From contig NZ_JANBBE010000001.1 in assembly GCF_024648825.1 (NCBI RefSeq), positions 1-64,000 on the forward strand: DNA of 64,000 nucleotides, written 5' to 3'. The translations under genes were made by a program, and so were the position numbers. Numbering within the stretch: the stretch's first letter is position 1; every line of letters begins with the position of its first letter. This DNA is from Lentzea californiensis (lineage in GTDB: Bacteria; Actinomycetota; Actinomycetes; Mycobacteriales; Pseudonocardiaceae). Shown here piece after piece: positions 52,058-59,899 of this stretch. The notes below the pieces were generated by a model. That model was not told the DNA's origin. It saw only the letters and a list, made by a program, of their open reading frames with translations, and did not search any database.

Positions 52058-52597
52058 GTGTACATGCACGTGTTCAAGGTGACGAAGTACGACCCGGCTC
52101 ATTTCGCCGACGGGTACTTCGGTCCCTTGGACATCATCAGTGACCACGGGCCGTTGGAAGCGGCCTACCTCACGGCCGTCGAGACGTTCGCCGCGGAGAC
52201 CGGCGTGACCTCGGTGATGATCCGCGAGCCCGGTGCCGGCGGTCGCGGCGGACTCGAGCCGGCCGTCGAGGGGGACGGGCTCGCCGGACTGTTCCCGCCC
52301 GACCTGACCGGCTACCACGACGGGGCGCGGGTCCCGATCTCCACCGCTGTGGCGCTCGTGCGGGCCATGCTGCGGGACAACGGCGCGTGGTGCCGGTTGG
52401 AGGACGAGGTCGTCTGGGAGGACCAGAACGGCTTGATCACCCGCGACGTGGTCCACGCCGAGGACCGCCCGGCGCTCGCCGTCGAACTGACCCTGGCGCG
52501 TGGTGCGGCGGTGCGGTCCTTGCACGAAGCGGAGCCGCTCGCTGAAGCGGTGTTGCCCGATGACGATGGTGTCGTTCGAGTGCGTTGGAGCAAATGA
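52058..52597 (+). CDS. Conserved protein of unknown function
   Basis: 179 aa. Starts MYMHVFKVTKYDPAHFADGY. Centre REPGAGGRGGLEPAVEGDGL, then a second half with CRLEDEVVWEDQNGLITRDV. No signal or membrane segment, so cytoplasmic; no family recognised. Overlaps the following acetyltransferase region: its stop TGA at 52595-52597 shares bases with an ATG of the next gene, suggesting coupling. Confidence 0.65.
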   Translation: MYMHVFKVTKYDPAHFADGYFGPLDIISDHGPLEAAYLTAVETFAAETGVTSVMIREPGAGGRGGLEPAVEGDGLAGLFPPDLTGYHDGARVPISTAVALVRAMLRDNGAWCRLEDEVVWEDQNGLITRDVVHAEDRPALAVELTLARGAAVRSLHEAEPLAEAVLPDDDGVVRVRWSK

Positions 52598-52599
52598 TC

Positions 52600-53124
52600 A
52601 TGCTGACTGGGGATCTCGTCCGGCTGCGGCCCGTCGAGCCGGAGGACGCCGACGCGTTCCACCGCTGGCACAACGACGAAGAAGTGATGCGGTGGCTGCA
52701 GAGCTACTACCACTCGTCGCTGGCGTCGGCGCGCAAACGCTTCGCCGACCGTCAGGAGAACTCGTACGAGAAGGTCACCTTCTGCATCGAGACGCTGGAG
52801 GGCGGCAAGCTCATCGGTGTCGTCGTGCTGCGGGACGCGGATCCGGTCAACGCGCGGGCCGAGGTCGACATCTACATCGGCGAGAAGGACCACTGGGGCG
52901 GCGGCTACGGCACCGATGCGCTGCGCACGGCCTGTCGGTACGGGTTCGACACCATGCGGCTGCACTCGATCGAGCTCGGCGTCGTGGAGGCGAACGAGCG
53001 CGCGATCAAGTCCTACGAGAAGGTCGGTTTCCAGGTCGACGGGCGGTTCCGGCAGTCGTTCTTCCGCGACGGCGAGTGGCACGACGCGCTGCTCATGTGC
53101 GTGCTGAAGGACGAGCTCACCTGA
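52600..53124 (+). CDS. GNAT acetyltransferase, RimJ/RimL-like
   Basis: 174 aa from ATG 52600, chosen for its ggag site 9 bases upstream; ATG 52594 (overlapping the previous stop) and TTG 52585 are alternatives. VRLRPVEPEDADAFHRWHND is the RimJ-type N-terminus, YIGEKDHWGGGYGTDALRTA the acetyl-CoA loop, and VVEANERAIKSYEKVGF the C-terminal motif. Such enzymes acetylate protein N-termini or small amines. Ends 8 bases inside the convergent TetR gene. Confidence 0.85.
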   Translation: MLTGDLVRLRPVEPEDADAFHRWHNDEEVMRWLQSYYHSSLASARKRFADRQENSYEKVTFCIETLEGGKLIGVVVLRDADPVNARAEVDIYIGEKDHWGGGYGTDALRTACRYGFDTMRLHSIELGVVEANERAIKSYEKVGFQVDGRFRQSFFRDGEWHDALLMCVLKDELT

Positions 53125-53704
53125 GGGCGGGCGCGAGGTGGCCGATCGCCTCGCGCAGGTGGTCCTCGATCGAGCCCGCCGAGACCACGACCAGTCCGGA
53201 CGGACGCAGGTCGACCCACCTCCGCACGGCGAGGCGGGCGGCCGCGGACACCGCGGCCGCCAGCACCTCGGCGCCCTGGCCGGACTTGCCGAGCCTCGCG
53301 GCGATCACGTCGGCGATCGGCGGTTCCAGCTCCGCCACCGAGTCGAGGTAGGCCTCGCGCAACGCCGGTGTCGAGGTGATCAGGGCGAGGGCCTCGGTCG
53401 GTGGTTCGCGGTACTGCGCGGCGAACGCGGCGACGATCGAGTCGGCCAGGGGCTCGTCGGACGGCCTGGCCCGCAACGCTTCCGCCACCTGGAGCGCGCG
53501 GGTGGCCGTGATGCCGGCGACGATGGCGTGCTCGCGGCTCGCGAAGTAGTTGTTGTAGGTGCGGGGCGAGACGTTCGCCGCCTCGGCGATCTCGTCGACG
53601 CGCACGTCGTCCACGCCCTTCTCCAGGGCGAGCCGCAGTGCGGCGGCGGACAGCGCCGCTCGGGTCTCGGTCTTCTTGCGCTCGCGCAGTCCCACGGCGA
53701 TCAC
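53117..53704 (-). CDS. TetR-family transcriptional regulator
   Basis: 195 aa from GTG 53704; GTG 53695 and GTG 53731 are other possible starts. The HTH is at residues about 10-57 (KTETRAALSAAALRLALEKG, then VDEIAEAANVSPRTYNNYFA). The C-terminal half is a helical ligand domain (LADSIVAAFAAQYREPPTEA). It is divergent from the DUF2975 gene, whose promoter carries two copies of gatcactamcgat, its likely operator. Effector unknown. Confidence 0.88.
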   Translation of the reverse strand: MIAVGLRERKKTETRAALSAAALRLALEKGVDDVRVDEIAEAANVSPRTYNNYFASREHAIVAGITATRALQVAEALRARPSDEPLADSIVAAFAAQYREPPTEALALITSTPALREAYLDSVAELEPPIADVIAARLGKSGQGAEVLAAAVSAAARLAVRRWVDLRPSGLVVVSAGSIEDHLREAIGHLAPALR

Positions 53705-53725
53705 TGTAGAGACCTGCCGTGACAC

Positions 53726-53766
53726 GATCACTACCGATTGACTTTCGATAGATCACTAACGATACT
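53726..53766 (+). promoter_or_regulatory. Promoter of the DUF2975 gene with two repeated operator-like sites
   Basis: -35 TTGACT (53738-53743), 17-base spacer, -10 GATACT (53761-53766), then the ATG 6 bases later (leaderless). gatcactaccgat (53726-53738) and gatcactaacgat (53751-53763) are direct repeats 25 bp apart; one abuts the -35 and the other overlaps the -10. A bound TetR dimer would block the polymerase. Confidence 0.65.
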
Positions 53767-53772
53767 CGATGC

Positions 53773-54252
53773 ATGATTTCTGAACGTTGGGCGGTGACGG
53801 CCCTCCGGGTGTTCCTGGTGGCGTTGTTCGGGATCCTCGTGATGCTGGAGACGTTCTCGATCCCCGGCCAGTACGCGCACATGGCTCAGCAGAACCCGGA
53901 CGAGGCCCACCTGAGGTGGCCCTCGACGATCGTGTCGATCTTCTGGATCGTGTGCGTGCAGGTGGTGATCGTGGCCACCTGGAAGCTGCTCACGCTGGTG
54001 CGCAAGGATCTGATCTTCACCGAAGGCGCGATCAAGTGGGTCAACGTGATGGTGTGGGCGATCGCCGCGGCGTGGGCCGTGCTCGTGGGGGTGTTCATCT
54101 GGATCGGCGTCAACGCCGACGATCCGGGGGTGATCGTGCTGTTCTTCCTGTTCACGTCGGCGGTCTCGGTGGTCGGCCTCGTGCTCGTGGTGATGCGGGC
54201 GCTGCTCAAGCGCGCCACGGAACTGCGGGCTGACATGGAATCGGTGATCTGA
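53773..54252 (+). CDS. DUF2975 family membrane protein
   Basis: 159 aa with four transmembrane helices (about 8-28, 50-70, 90-112, 119-142). DUF2975 proteins are usually encoded next to a small YozG-type HTH protein, as here. Function unknown; a membrane sensor or partner of the regulator is possible. The ATG is leaderless behind a good promoter. The stop overlaps the ATG of the HTH gene by 1 base. Confidence 0.8.
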   Translation: MISERWAVTALRVFLVALFGILVMLETFSIPGQYAHMAQQNPDEAHLRWPSTIVSIFWIVCVQVVIVATWKLLTLVRKDLIFTEGAIKWVNVMVWAIAAAWAVLVGVFIWIGVNADDPGVIVLFFLFTSAVSVVGLVLVVMRALLKRATELRADMESVI

Positions 54253-54470
54253 TGGCCATCGTCGTGCGCATCGACGTCGAGCTGGCCAAGCGCAAGATGA
54301 GCGTCGGCGAGTTCGCGGAGAAGGTCGGGCTGACGCCCGCCAACGTCGCCGTGCTGAAGAACGGGCGCGCGAAAGCCGTGCGGTTCAGCACCCTCGAAGC
54401 CATGTGCCGGGTCCTGGAGTGCCAGCCGGGCGATCTGCTCGAGTTCGTGGACGACGAGGAGTCGGCCTGA
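54252..54470 (+). CDS. YozG-like small HTH (Cro/CI) protein
   Basis: 72 aa, essentially one HTH domain: MAIVVRIDVELAKRKMSVGE, EKVGLTPANVAVLKNGRAKA, and LEAMCRVLECQPGDLLEF. This is the standard partner of DUF2975 proteins, and the pair may act together with the TetR regulator upstream. ATG 54252 overlaps the DUF2975 stop. Confidence 0.88.
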   Translation: MAIVVRIDVELAKRKMSVGEFAEKVGLTPANVAVLKNGRAKAVRFSTLEAMCRVLECQPGDLLEFVDDEESA

Positions 54471-54558
54471 AGGTTGTCCCGCAGGTGCGGGGTTCCAACA
54501 CCAGGTGCTGAACGGATGATCGTGAGACTCGCGCCTGCAGCTGTGGCAGCCTGCGGGC

Positions 54559-54786
54559 ATGCCAGAGCCGCGCGTTCACGCAGGCCGCCACTACGCCGTC
54601 CAGTTCTTCTACGCCGTGCCGACGGTGGTGCCCGACGAGGACCCGAGCCTGGACCCCATCGTCCACGTCCGCACCGTTCAGTCCATTCCCTACGAGATCA
54701 TGCGCTGGTTCATGGACCACGTGACCGACCAGGTCGAACACTGCCACCAGGGGTTCGAGCAGGCAGCAGCCGAAGCGGCGGAGTGA
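54559..54786 (+). CDS. Small conserved protein of unknown function
   Basis: 75 aa. Starts MPEPRVHAGRHYAVQFFYAV; five His residues and an acidic, alanine-rich C-terminus (EQAAAEAAE). Good third-position GC bias. No ribosome binding site is obvious. No family recognised. Confidence 0.5.
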   Translation: MPEPRVHAGRHYAVQFFYAVPTVVPDEDPSLDPIVHVRTVQSIPYEIMRWFMDHVTDQVEHCHQGFEQAAAEAAE

Positions 54787-54850
54787 CCGGCTCGAGCACG
54801 GCGGCGACCTGGACGGCCCCGGTTCAGCGCACCACCTTGCGGGACAACGC

Positions 54851-56086
54851 TCAGCCCAGCCGTTTCGCCAGTCGGTCGGCGGCCTCCAGCCGCCCCGACT
54901 CGGCGAGCAGGCCCACCGGCGCCAGCACGTAGTCGCGGTCCACGGTGATCTCGGCGGTCTTGAGCACCGGCCGCAGCACCGGGTCCGCCCGCAACACCTC
55001 GACGATCGGCCCGATGTCGGGCGTGTGCCGGAAAACCCCGCCCGACAACACCAGCAGGCCCGCGCCGTGCGGTCCGAGCTGCCCGTCGACCTGCCTGAGA
55101 TGCCTGCGCACGGCCAGGATCGCCGCGAACGACGCCAGCTTCACGTCGACGGCCGGGTCGTCCGGCAGCCAGCCGACGTTCTCGGCCCGTTTCTGGGCTT
55201 CCGCGGCCAGGTCCTCGGTCGTCAGGCGTTCGGTCAGGGCTTCCTTGACCACGCCCGGCGCGGACCAGCGCATGCCCAGGTCACCCTCGACGGTGCGGCG
55301 GTCCGGCGGGAGCGCGACCGTCCTCTCCAGACCTTCACTGTCCGCTGTGGACACCGCCGAGTACACGTCCGTCGTCGCGCCGCCGACGTCCACCACCAGC
55401 ACGGCACCTTCGCGGTCCTGTGCCGCGAGCCGGGATACGCCCGCCAGCACGGCATCCGGCGTCACGGCCCGCACGAGCTGGCGGAACCTCGGTCCCCTCG
55501 AAAGCCCCTTGCCGCCGATGACGTGCTGCAGGAACGCCTCGCGAATCGCCTTGCGCGCGGGTTCCGGGGCCAGCTGACCGACGTCCGGCAGTACGTTCGG
55601 ACAGGCCACCACCGTGCGCTTCGCCAGCAGTTCCAACGCTTCCGGCTGCGCCTCGACGTTGCCCGCCAGCACGATCGGCACGGCCACGCGGGCGAGCTTC
55701 GCGGCGTTGTGCAGCAGGACCGACTGGTCACCACCGTCCGTGCCGCCGACCAGCAAGATCAGGTCAGGAGCCGACGCGCGCAACGCCCTCACGTCGACCG
55801 GGCCCGCGCCGACGTGCACGATCTTGGCGCCCGCGCTGAGCGCGACCCGGTAACCGGCCTCGGCGCTCACCACCCGTTCCTGGCCGACGACGGCAAGCCG
55901 GAGACCACCGCCCGCCGACGAGCACGCGAGGATCTCGCCGTCGCCGACCTCATCGCGCAGCGCGTCGATGCCCCGCAGCACTTCCGGCGGCGTGGTCGGG
56001 TGCTGCCCGGTCCTGACCAGTTCGCCCTCGGGGGTGATGAGAGCGGCCTTGGTCCAGGTGGAACCGACGTCGAGACAGAGGATCAC
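54851..56086 (-). CDS. GlmL/MutL-family ATPase (adenosylcobalamin-mutase reactivation type)
   Basis: 411 aa. ASKHA-type ATPase fold: LCLDVGSTWTKAALITPEGE is the phosphate-1 loop, VLVVDVGGATTDVYSAVST the phosphate-2 loop, and LVLSGGVFRHTPDIGPIVEV the adenosine site. GlmL proteins are thought to reactivate the B12-dependent glutamate mutase. No mutase gene is seen in the window, so its partner may be elsewhere. It is divergent from a P-loop kinase gene, 17 bp apart. Confidence 0.85.
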   Translation of the reverse strand: MILCLDVGSTWTKAALITPEGELVRTGQHPTTPPEVLRGIDALRDEVGDGEILACSSAGGGLRLAVVGQERVVSAEAGYRVALSAGAKIVHVGAGPVDVRALRASAPDLILLVGGTDGGDQSVLLHNAAKLARVAVPIVLAGNVEAQPEALELLAKRTVVACPNVLPDVGQLAPEPARKAIREAFLQHVIGGKGLSRGPRFRQLVRAVTPDAVLAGVSRLAAQDREGAVLVVDVGGATTDVYSAVSTADSEGLERTVALPPDRRTVEGDLGMRWSAPGVVKEALTERLTTEDLAAEAQKRAENVGWLPDDPAVDVKLASFAAILAVRRHLRQVDGQLGPHGAGLLVLSGGVFRHTPDIGPIVEVLRADPVLRPVLKTAEITVDRDYVLAPVGLLAESGRLEAADRLAKRLG

Positions 56087-56103
56087 CGGGTTAGCTTGCC
56101 ACC

Positions 56104-56709
56104 ATGAAGCTCACACCCAAGGTGATCCTCGAAGGCACGCGACTGACCGGCAAGACGGACCTGGCGTTCGCGTTGAACGAACACCCTCGTCTGGTCGGTC
56201 ACCGCAGGTACCGGTACCACTCGCCGTTGATCTCGGGTGAGTGGAGCGGTTTCAGCAACGAGCCGTGGGGCCGTGGGCTGATCGACTTCGCGCCGGACGA
56301 GACCGCGCACGCGATCGAGACCTACGAGACGTGGGTGCGGATGTTCGAGCTGCAGCGGTACTACTCGTGGATCATCGACCGGTTCCACCTGTCCACGTTG
56401 GCGTTCCAGGCGCGACAGGGACGGGAGTTCGACTTCGGCTGGCTGGAGGAGAGGCTGAAGCCGCTCAACTTCGCGATCGTGCTGTGCACCCGGCCCGAGG
56501 ACACCTTCGAGGCGGCACGGGAAGAACGGCTGAAGATCAGCGCGAACCCGAAGCAGTACGTCTCGCTGGAGCCGTTCGTCGAGGAGCAGCGCCAACTCCG
56601 CGAGCTCGCGGCGAAGTCGATCCTGCCGGTGCTGGAGCTGGACGTGACGCGGCAGGGCCCGGACGACGTGGCGCAGTGGCTGGACGAACAGGGCCTGCTG
56701 ACGCTCTAG
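56104..56709 (+). CDS. P-loop nucleoside/nucleotide kinase-like protein
   Basis: 201 aa. The Walker A is ILEGTRLTGKTDLAFAL, similar to thymidylate-kinase-like EGxxGxGK loops. WIIDRFHLSTLAFQARQ is the DRF/Y motif of this kinase fold. NPKQYVSLEPFVEEQRQL follows. It is related to dNMP kinases but the substrate is unknown. ATG 56104. Its stop shares CTAG with the stop of the convergent MarR gene. Confidence 0.65.
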   Translation: MKLTPKVILEGTRLTGKTDLAFALNEHPRLVGHRRYRYHSPLISGEWSGFSNEPWGRGLIDFAPDETAHAIETYETWVRMFELQRYYSWIIDRFHLSTLAFQARQGREFDFGWLEERLKPLNFAIVLCTRPEDTFEAAREERLKISANPKQYVSLEPFVEEQRQLRELAAKSILPVLELDVTRQGPDDVAQWLDEQGLLTL

Positions 56710-57161
56710 TCGTCCGCCTTCTCGTGCACGGTCTGCATGAACGACCCGAGCTGGGCGAGCTGCTCCGGTGTGAAGAGGTCGATCAGGTACTCGCGGACCG
56801 TGGTGACGTGACCGGGTGCGGCGGCCTGCAGCAGGGCCTTGCCTTCGTCGGTGAGCACGGCAAGGATGCCGCGCTCGTCGGACTCGTGCGGTTCGCGCCG
56901 CACGAGTCCCGTCTTCTCCAGCTTGCCGATCTGGTAGGTCAGCGAACTCTTCGACACCACGACCCTGCGCGCCAGTTCGGTCATGCGCATGCGGTTGCCC
57001 GGCTGTTCGGACAGCACGACCAGCACGTTGTACTGCGCGTGCGAAAGGCCCGCGTCGCGCTGCAACTGCTGTTCGATCTGCCTCTCGAGGAGGTGGTACG
57101 CCTGGACGAAGTGGTGCCAGGCGCTTCCCTCCTCCTCGGAGAGCCACCGCGCGTTTCCCAT
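56706..57161 (-). CDS. MarR-family transcriptional regulator
   Basis: 151 aa. Winged helix: LSHAQYNVLVVLSEQPGNRM, MTELARRVVVSKSSLTYQIG (recognition helix), KLEKTGLVRREPHESDERGI with the wing DERG, then ALLTDEGKALL-type. ATG 57161 is preceded by TAATCT (57174-57169) 7 bases upstream, a leaderless start. It may regulate the amino acid permease or a distant target; the genes next to it do not tell. Confidence 0.88.
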   Translation of the reverse strand: MGNARWLSEEEGSAWHHFVQAYHLLERQIEQQLQRDAGLSHAQYNVLVVLSEQPGNRMRMTELARRVVVSKSSLTYQIGKLEKTGLVRREPHESDERGILAVLTDEGKALLQAAAPGHVTTVREYLIDLFTPEQLAQLGSFMQTVHEKADD

Positions 57162-57186
57162 GGTGCGCAGATTAGTTGGTGATGAG

Positions 57187-58722
57187 CTAGATGCCGGGTT
57201 CTTCGCCTTGCTTGACCACCGGTTCCGGCTCGACCTTGCCCTGGCCGGTCTTGCCGAGCACGGAGTTGCGCCGGCTGTAGACGAAGTAGACGACCACACC
57301 GAGCGCCATCCAGATGAGGAACCGGATCCACGTGAGCGCGGTCAGGTTCAGCATCAGCCACAGGCAGGCGAGGATCGCGAGGATCGGCACGAACGGCACG
57401 AGCGGCACGCGGAAGCCGCGCGACAGGTCGGGCCTCGTCTTGCGCAGCACCAGCACACCCGCGGAGACGAGGATGAACGCGAACAACGTGCCGACGTTCA
57501 CCATCTCTTCGAGCTTGCCCGCCGGGAAGAAGCCGGCGGCGACCGAGACGAGCACACCGATGATGATCGTGATGCGCGTCGGCGTGCCGTGGCTACCGGT
57601 CTTGGCGAGCTTGCGCGGCAGCAGCCCGTCCCGCGACATCGCGAACAGCACGCGGCTCTGGCCGAGCATCAGCACCATGACGACGGTGGTCAGACCGGCG
57701 AGCGCACCGACCGAGATCACCGTCGCCGCCCAGTCGACCCCGTTGTCCGAGAACGCCTTGGCGAGCGTTGCCCGCGTGCCGTCCGGCTGCGTCGCGAGCT
57801 CCGTGTACGGCACCATGCCGGTGATCACCAGCGTGACGGCGACGTACAGCACCGTGACGATGGCGAGAGAACCGAGAATGCCGCGAGGCACGGCCTTCTG
57901 CGGGTTCTTCGTCTCCTCCGCCGTGGTCGCCACGACGTCGAACCCGATGAACGCGAAGAACACGATGCTCGCCGCCGCCAGCATGCCGAGCACGCCGTAG
58001 GTGCTGCCCGAGTAGCCGGTGATCAGCGAGAACAGCGACTGCTCGATCCCGGTGTGCGCGGCAGGACCACCTTCGGCTGCCGGCGGGATGAACGGCGAGT
58101 AGTTCTCGGCCTTGATGTAGGTGATGCCGAGCACGATCACGAGCAGCACCACCGCGACCTTGATGGCCGTGATGACCGCACTGACCCGCGAACTCAGCTT
58201 CGTGCCGACAACGAGGAGCGTGGTGAGCACCGCGACCAGGAGCACCGCGCCCCAGTCGAACTTGATGCCGTCACCCACCTCGGTCTTCACGTCGAGACCC
58301 ATGAGCCCCAACGTCGTCTGCAGGTAGGCGGACCACCCCTTGGCGACCGCGGCCGACCCGACCGCGAACTCCAGCACCAGGTCCCACCCGATGATCCACG
58401 CGGCGAACTCGCCGAACGTGGCGTAGGAGAAGGTGTAAGCGCTACCCGCGACCGGCACCGTCGAGGCGAACTCGGCGTAGCACAACGCGGCCAGCGCACA
58501 GGCGATCGCCGCCAGCACGAACGACAGCGAGACCGACGGCCCCGCGATGTTGCCGGCAGTGCTCGCGGTGAGCGTGAAGATGCCGGCACCGATGACCACC
58601 GCGACACCGAAGACCGTGAGGTCCCACGCCGTCAGATCCTTGCGGAGCTTGGTGCCCGGCTCGTCCGTGTCCGCGATCGACTGCTCGATCGACTTCGTGC
58701 GCCACAACCCGTTCCCCGGCAC
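57187..58722 (-). CDS. APC-family amino acid permease (cationic amino acid transporter type)
   Basis: 511 aa, about 12-14 transmembrane helices. DLTVFGVAVVIGAGIFTLTA is the TM1 unwound substrate site (GAGIF), and the YAEFASTVPVAGSAYTFSYA stretch is typical of the CAT/YfnA group; AFIGFDVVATTAEETKNPQK follows. It imports amino acids with protons across the cytoplasmic membrane. GTG 58722 has an aaggagg site at ideal distance. The tail (EPEPVVKQGEEPGI) is cytoplasmic. Confidence 0.9.
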   Translation of the reverse strand: MPGNGLWRTKSIEQSIADTDEPGTKLRKDLTAWDLTVFGVAVVIGAGIFTLTASTAGNIAGPSVSLSFVLAAIACALAALCYAEFASTVPVAGSAYTFSYATFGEFAAWIIGWDLVLEFAVGSAAVAKGWSAYLQTTLGLMGLDVKTEVGDGIKFDWGAVLLVAVLTTLLVVGTKLSSRVSAVITAIKVAVVLLVIVLGITYIKAENYSPFIPPAAEGGPAAHTGIEQSLFSLITGYSGSTYGVLGMLAAASIVFFAFIGFDVVATTAEETKNPQKAVPRGILGSLAIVTVLYVAVTLVITGMVPYTELATQPDGTRATLAKAFSDNGVDWAATVISVGALAGLTTVVMVLMLGQSRVLFAMSRDGLLPRKLAKTGSHGTPTRITIIIGVLVSVAAGFFPAGKLEEMVNVGTLFAFILVSAGVLVLRKTRPDLSRGFRVPLVPFVPILAILACLWLMLNLTALTWIRFLIWMALGVVVYFVYSRRNSVLGKTGQGKVEPEPVVKQGEEPGI

Positions 58723-58872
58723 GGTGCATACCTCCTTGATGGAACCTGAATTGGCCCACCCTAGAGGTAACCACCAGGTGAGATGGCCATAGCTCTTGTC
58801 CGCAGGTTGTCCGGCGTTCTGTCCAGACACGACGAACCCGCCCCCAGACATCACCCACAAGTCTCTGCTGAA

Positions 58873-58925
58873 CGCACGCGGGGACCTTTCGTACCGACAT
58901 GCAGTACGAAAGGTCCCCGCGTGCG
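58873..58925 (-). terminator. 22-bp perfect hairpin downstream of the cation transporter
   Basis: gcacgcggggacctttcgta and its exact reverse complement form the core of a 22-bp stem (58873-58894 with 58904-58925) with a 9-base loop. It begins 8 bases after the stop of the CDF gene. No T run; part of the arm recurs at 41502-41520. Confidence 0.85.
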
Positions 58926-58932
58926 AAGAGAA

Positions 58933-59856
58933 TCAGGAGCTGGCGACCGTGGACCGGTCCAGATCCGGCTCCAAGTAGATCAACCGAGCATGCGGCACCT
59001 TGGCCCGCACCCGCTGCTCCGCGTCGTTGATCGCCTGAGCGACCTCGTCCAGCGGCAGCCGGGGCTCGAGCGCGATCTTCGCCGCCACGAGCATCTCGTC
59101 CGGGCCGATGTACTGCGTCTTGATGTGGATGACGCGCTGCACCTTGCCTGCGGCCAGCTCGTCGATGATCACGTCGAGGTCCTTGTCGGACGCGCCCTCA
59201 CCGATGAGCAGCGACTTCATCTCGATGATCAGGATCACCGCGATGATGCCCAGCAGCACACCGATGGCGACGGTGCCGAGTGCGTCGAAGACCGGGTTGC
59301 CGGTGATCGTCGCGAGGCTGACGCCGATCAGTGCCAGCACCAGGCCGATCAGGGCGCCCGCGTCCTCCAGCAGCACGACGGGGAGTTCCGGCGTGCGGGA
59401 GTTGCGGATGAACTGCCACCAGGTGGCGTCGCCCTTGATCTTCTTCGACTCGACGATCGCGGTGTAGAAGCTGTACGACTCCAGGCCGATCGCCACCACG
59501 AGGATGCCGACCGCGACCAGTGGGCTGGAGAGCTCCTCGGGGTGCTGCAGCTTGTGGATGCCCTCGTACAGCGCGAACACCGAGCCGAGGGTGAACAGCA
59601 TCAGTGCCACCACGAACGACCAGAAGTAGCGGTCGCGGCCGAAGCCGAACGGGTGGAGCCTGGTCGCCTTGCGCTGGGCCGTCTTCTGGCCGAGCAGCAA
59701 CAGGCCCTGGTTCGACGTGTCGGCCACCGAGTGCACCGACTCGGCGAGCATCGACGACGAGCCGGTGATCAGGAATCCGATGAACTTGGCCACCGCGATT
59801 CCGGCATTCGCGACCAAGGCCGCGACGATGGCCTTGGTTCCGCCCCCTGCTGACAC
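58933..59856 (-). CDS. Cation diffusion facilitator (CDF/SLC30) transporter
   Basis: 307 aa from GTG 59856 (gaggaga 7 bases upstream). Six transmembrane helices, then a cytoplasmic ferredoxin-like tail (DELAAGKVQRVIHIKTQYIG). ESVHSVADTSNQ in TM2 has the H/D-x3-D metal site, and RLHPFGFGRDRYFWSFVVAL is characteristic of the SLC30A9-like branch. In TM5 the usual H/D-x3-D reads EDAGALIG, so metal handling may differ. Likely zinc or manganese efflux. Confidence 0.88.
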   Translation of the reverse strand: MSAGGGTKAIVAALVANAGIAVAKFIGFLITGSSSMLAESVHSVADTSNQGLLLLGQKTAQRKATRLHPFGFGRDRYFWSFVVALMLFTLGSVFALYEGIHKLQHPEELSSPLVAVGILVVAIGLESYSFYTAIVESKKIKGDATWWQFIRNSRTPELPVVLLEDAGALIGLVLALIGVSLATITGNPVFDALGTVAIGVLLGIIAVILIIEMKSLLIGEGASDKDLDVIIDELAAGKVQRVIHIKTQYIGPDEMLVAAKIALEPRLPLDEVAQAINDAEQRVRAKVPHARLIYLEPDLDRSTVASS

Positions 59857-59899
59857 GCCTGTCTCCTCGCAACAAGTCCGGTTTGTCCGGTCGTGAACC

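Noticed and set aside
49544-52525. 993-codon minus-strand frame opposite the membrane hydrolase
   Set aside because: Antisense shadow with a low-complexity Arg/Gln/His/Pro composition. The plus-strand gene has coherent membrane helices and a G-x-S-x-G motif.
58873-58925. CRISPR-like palindrome
   Set aside because: A single hairpin with no repeated spacer pattern. No CRISPR array or cas gene is visible in the window.
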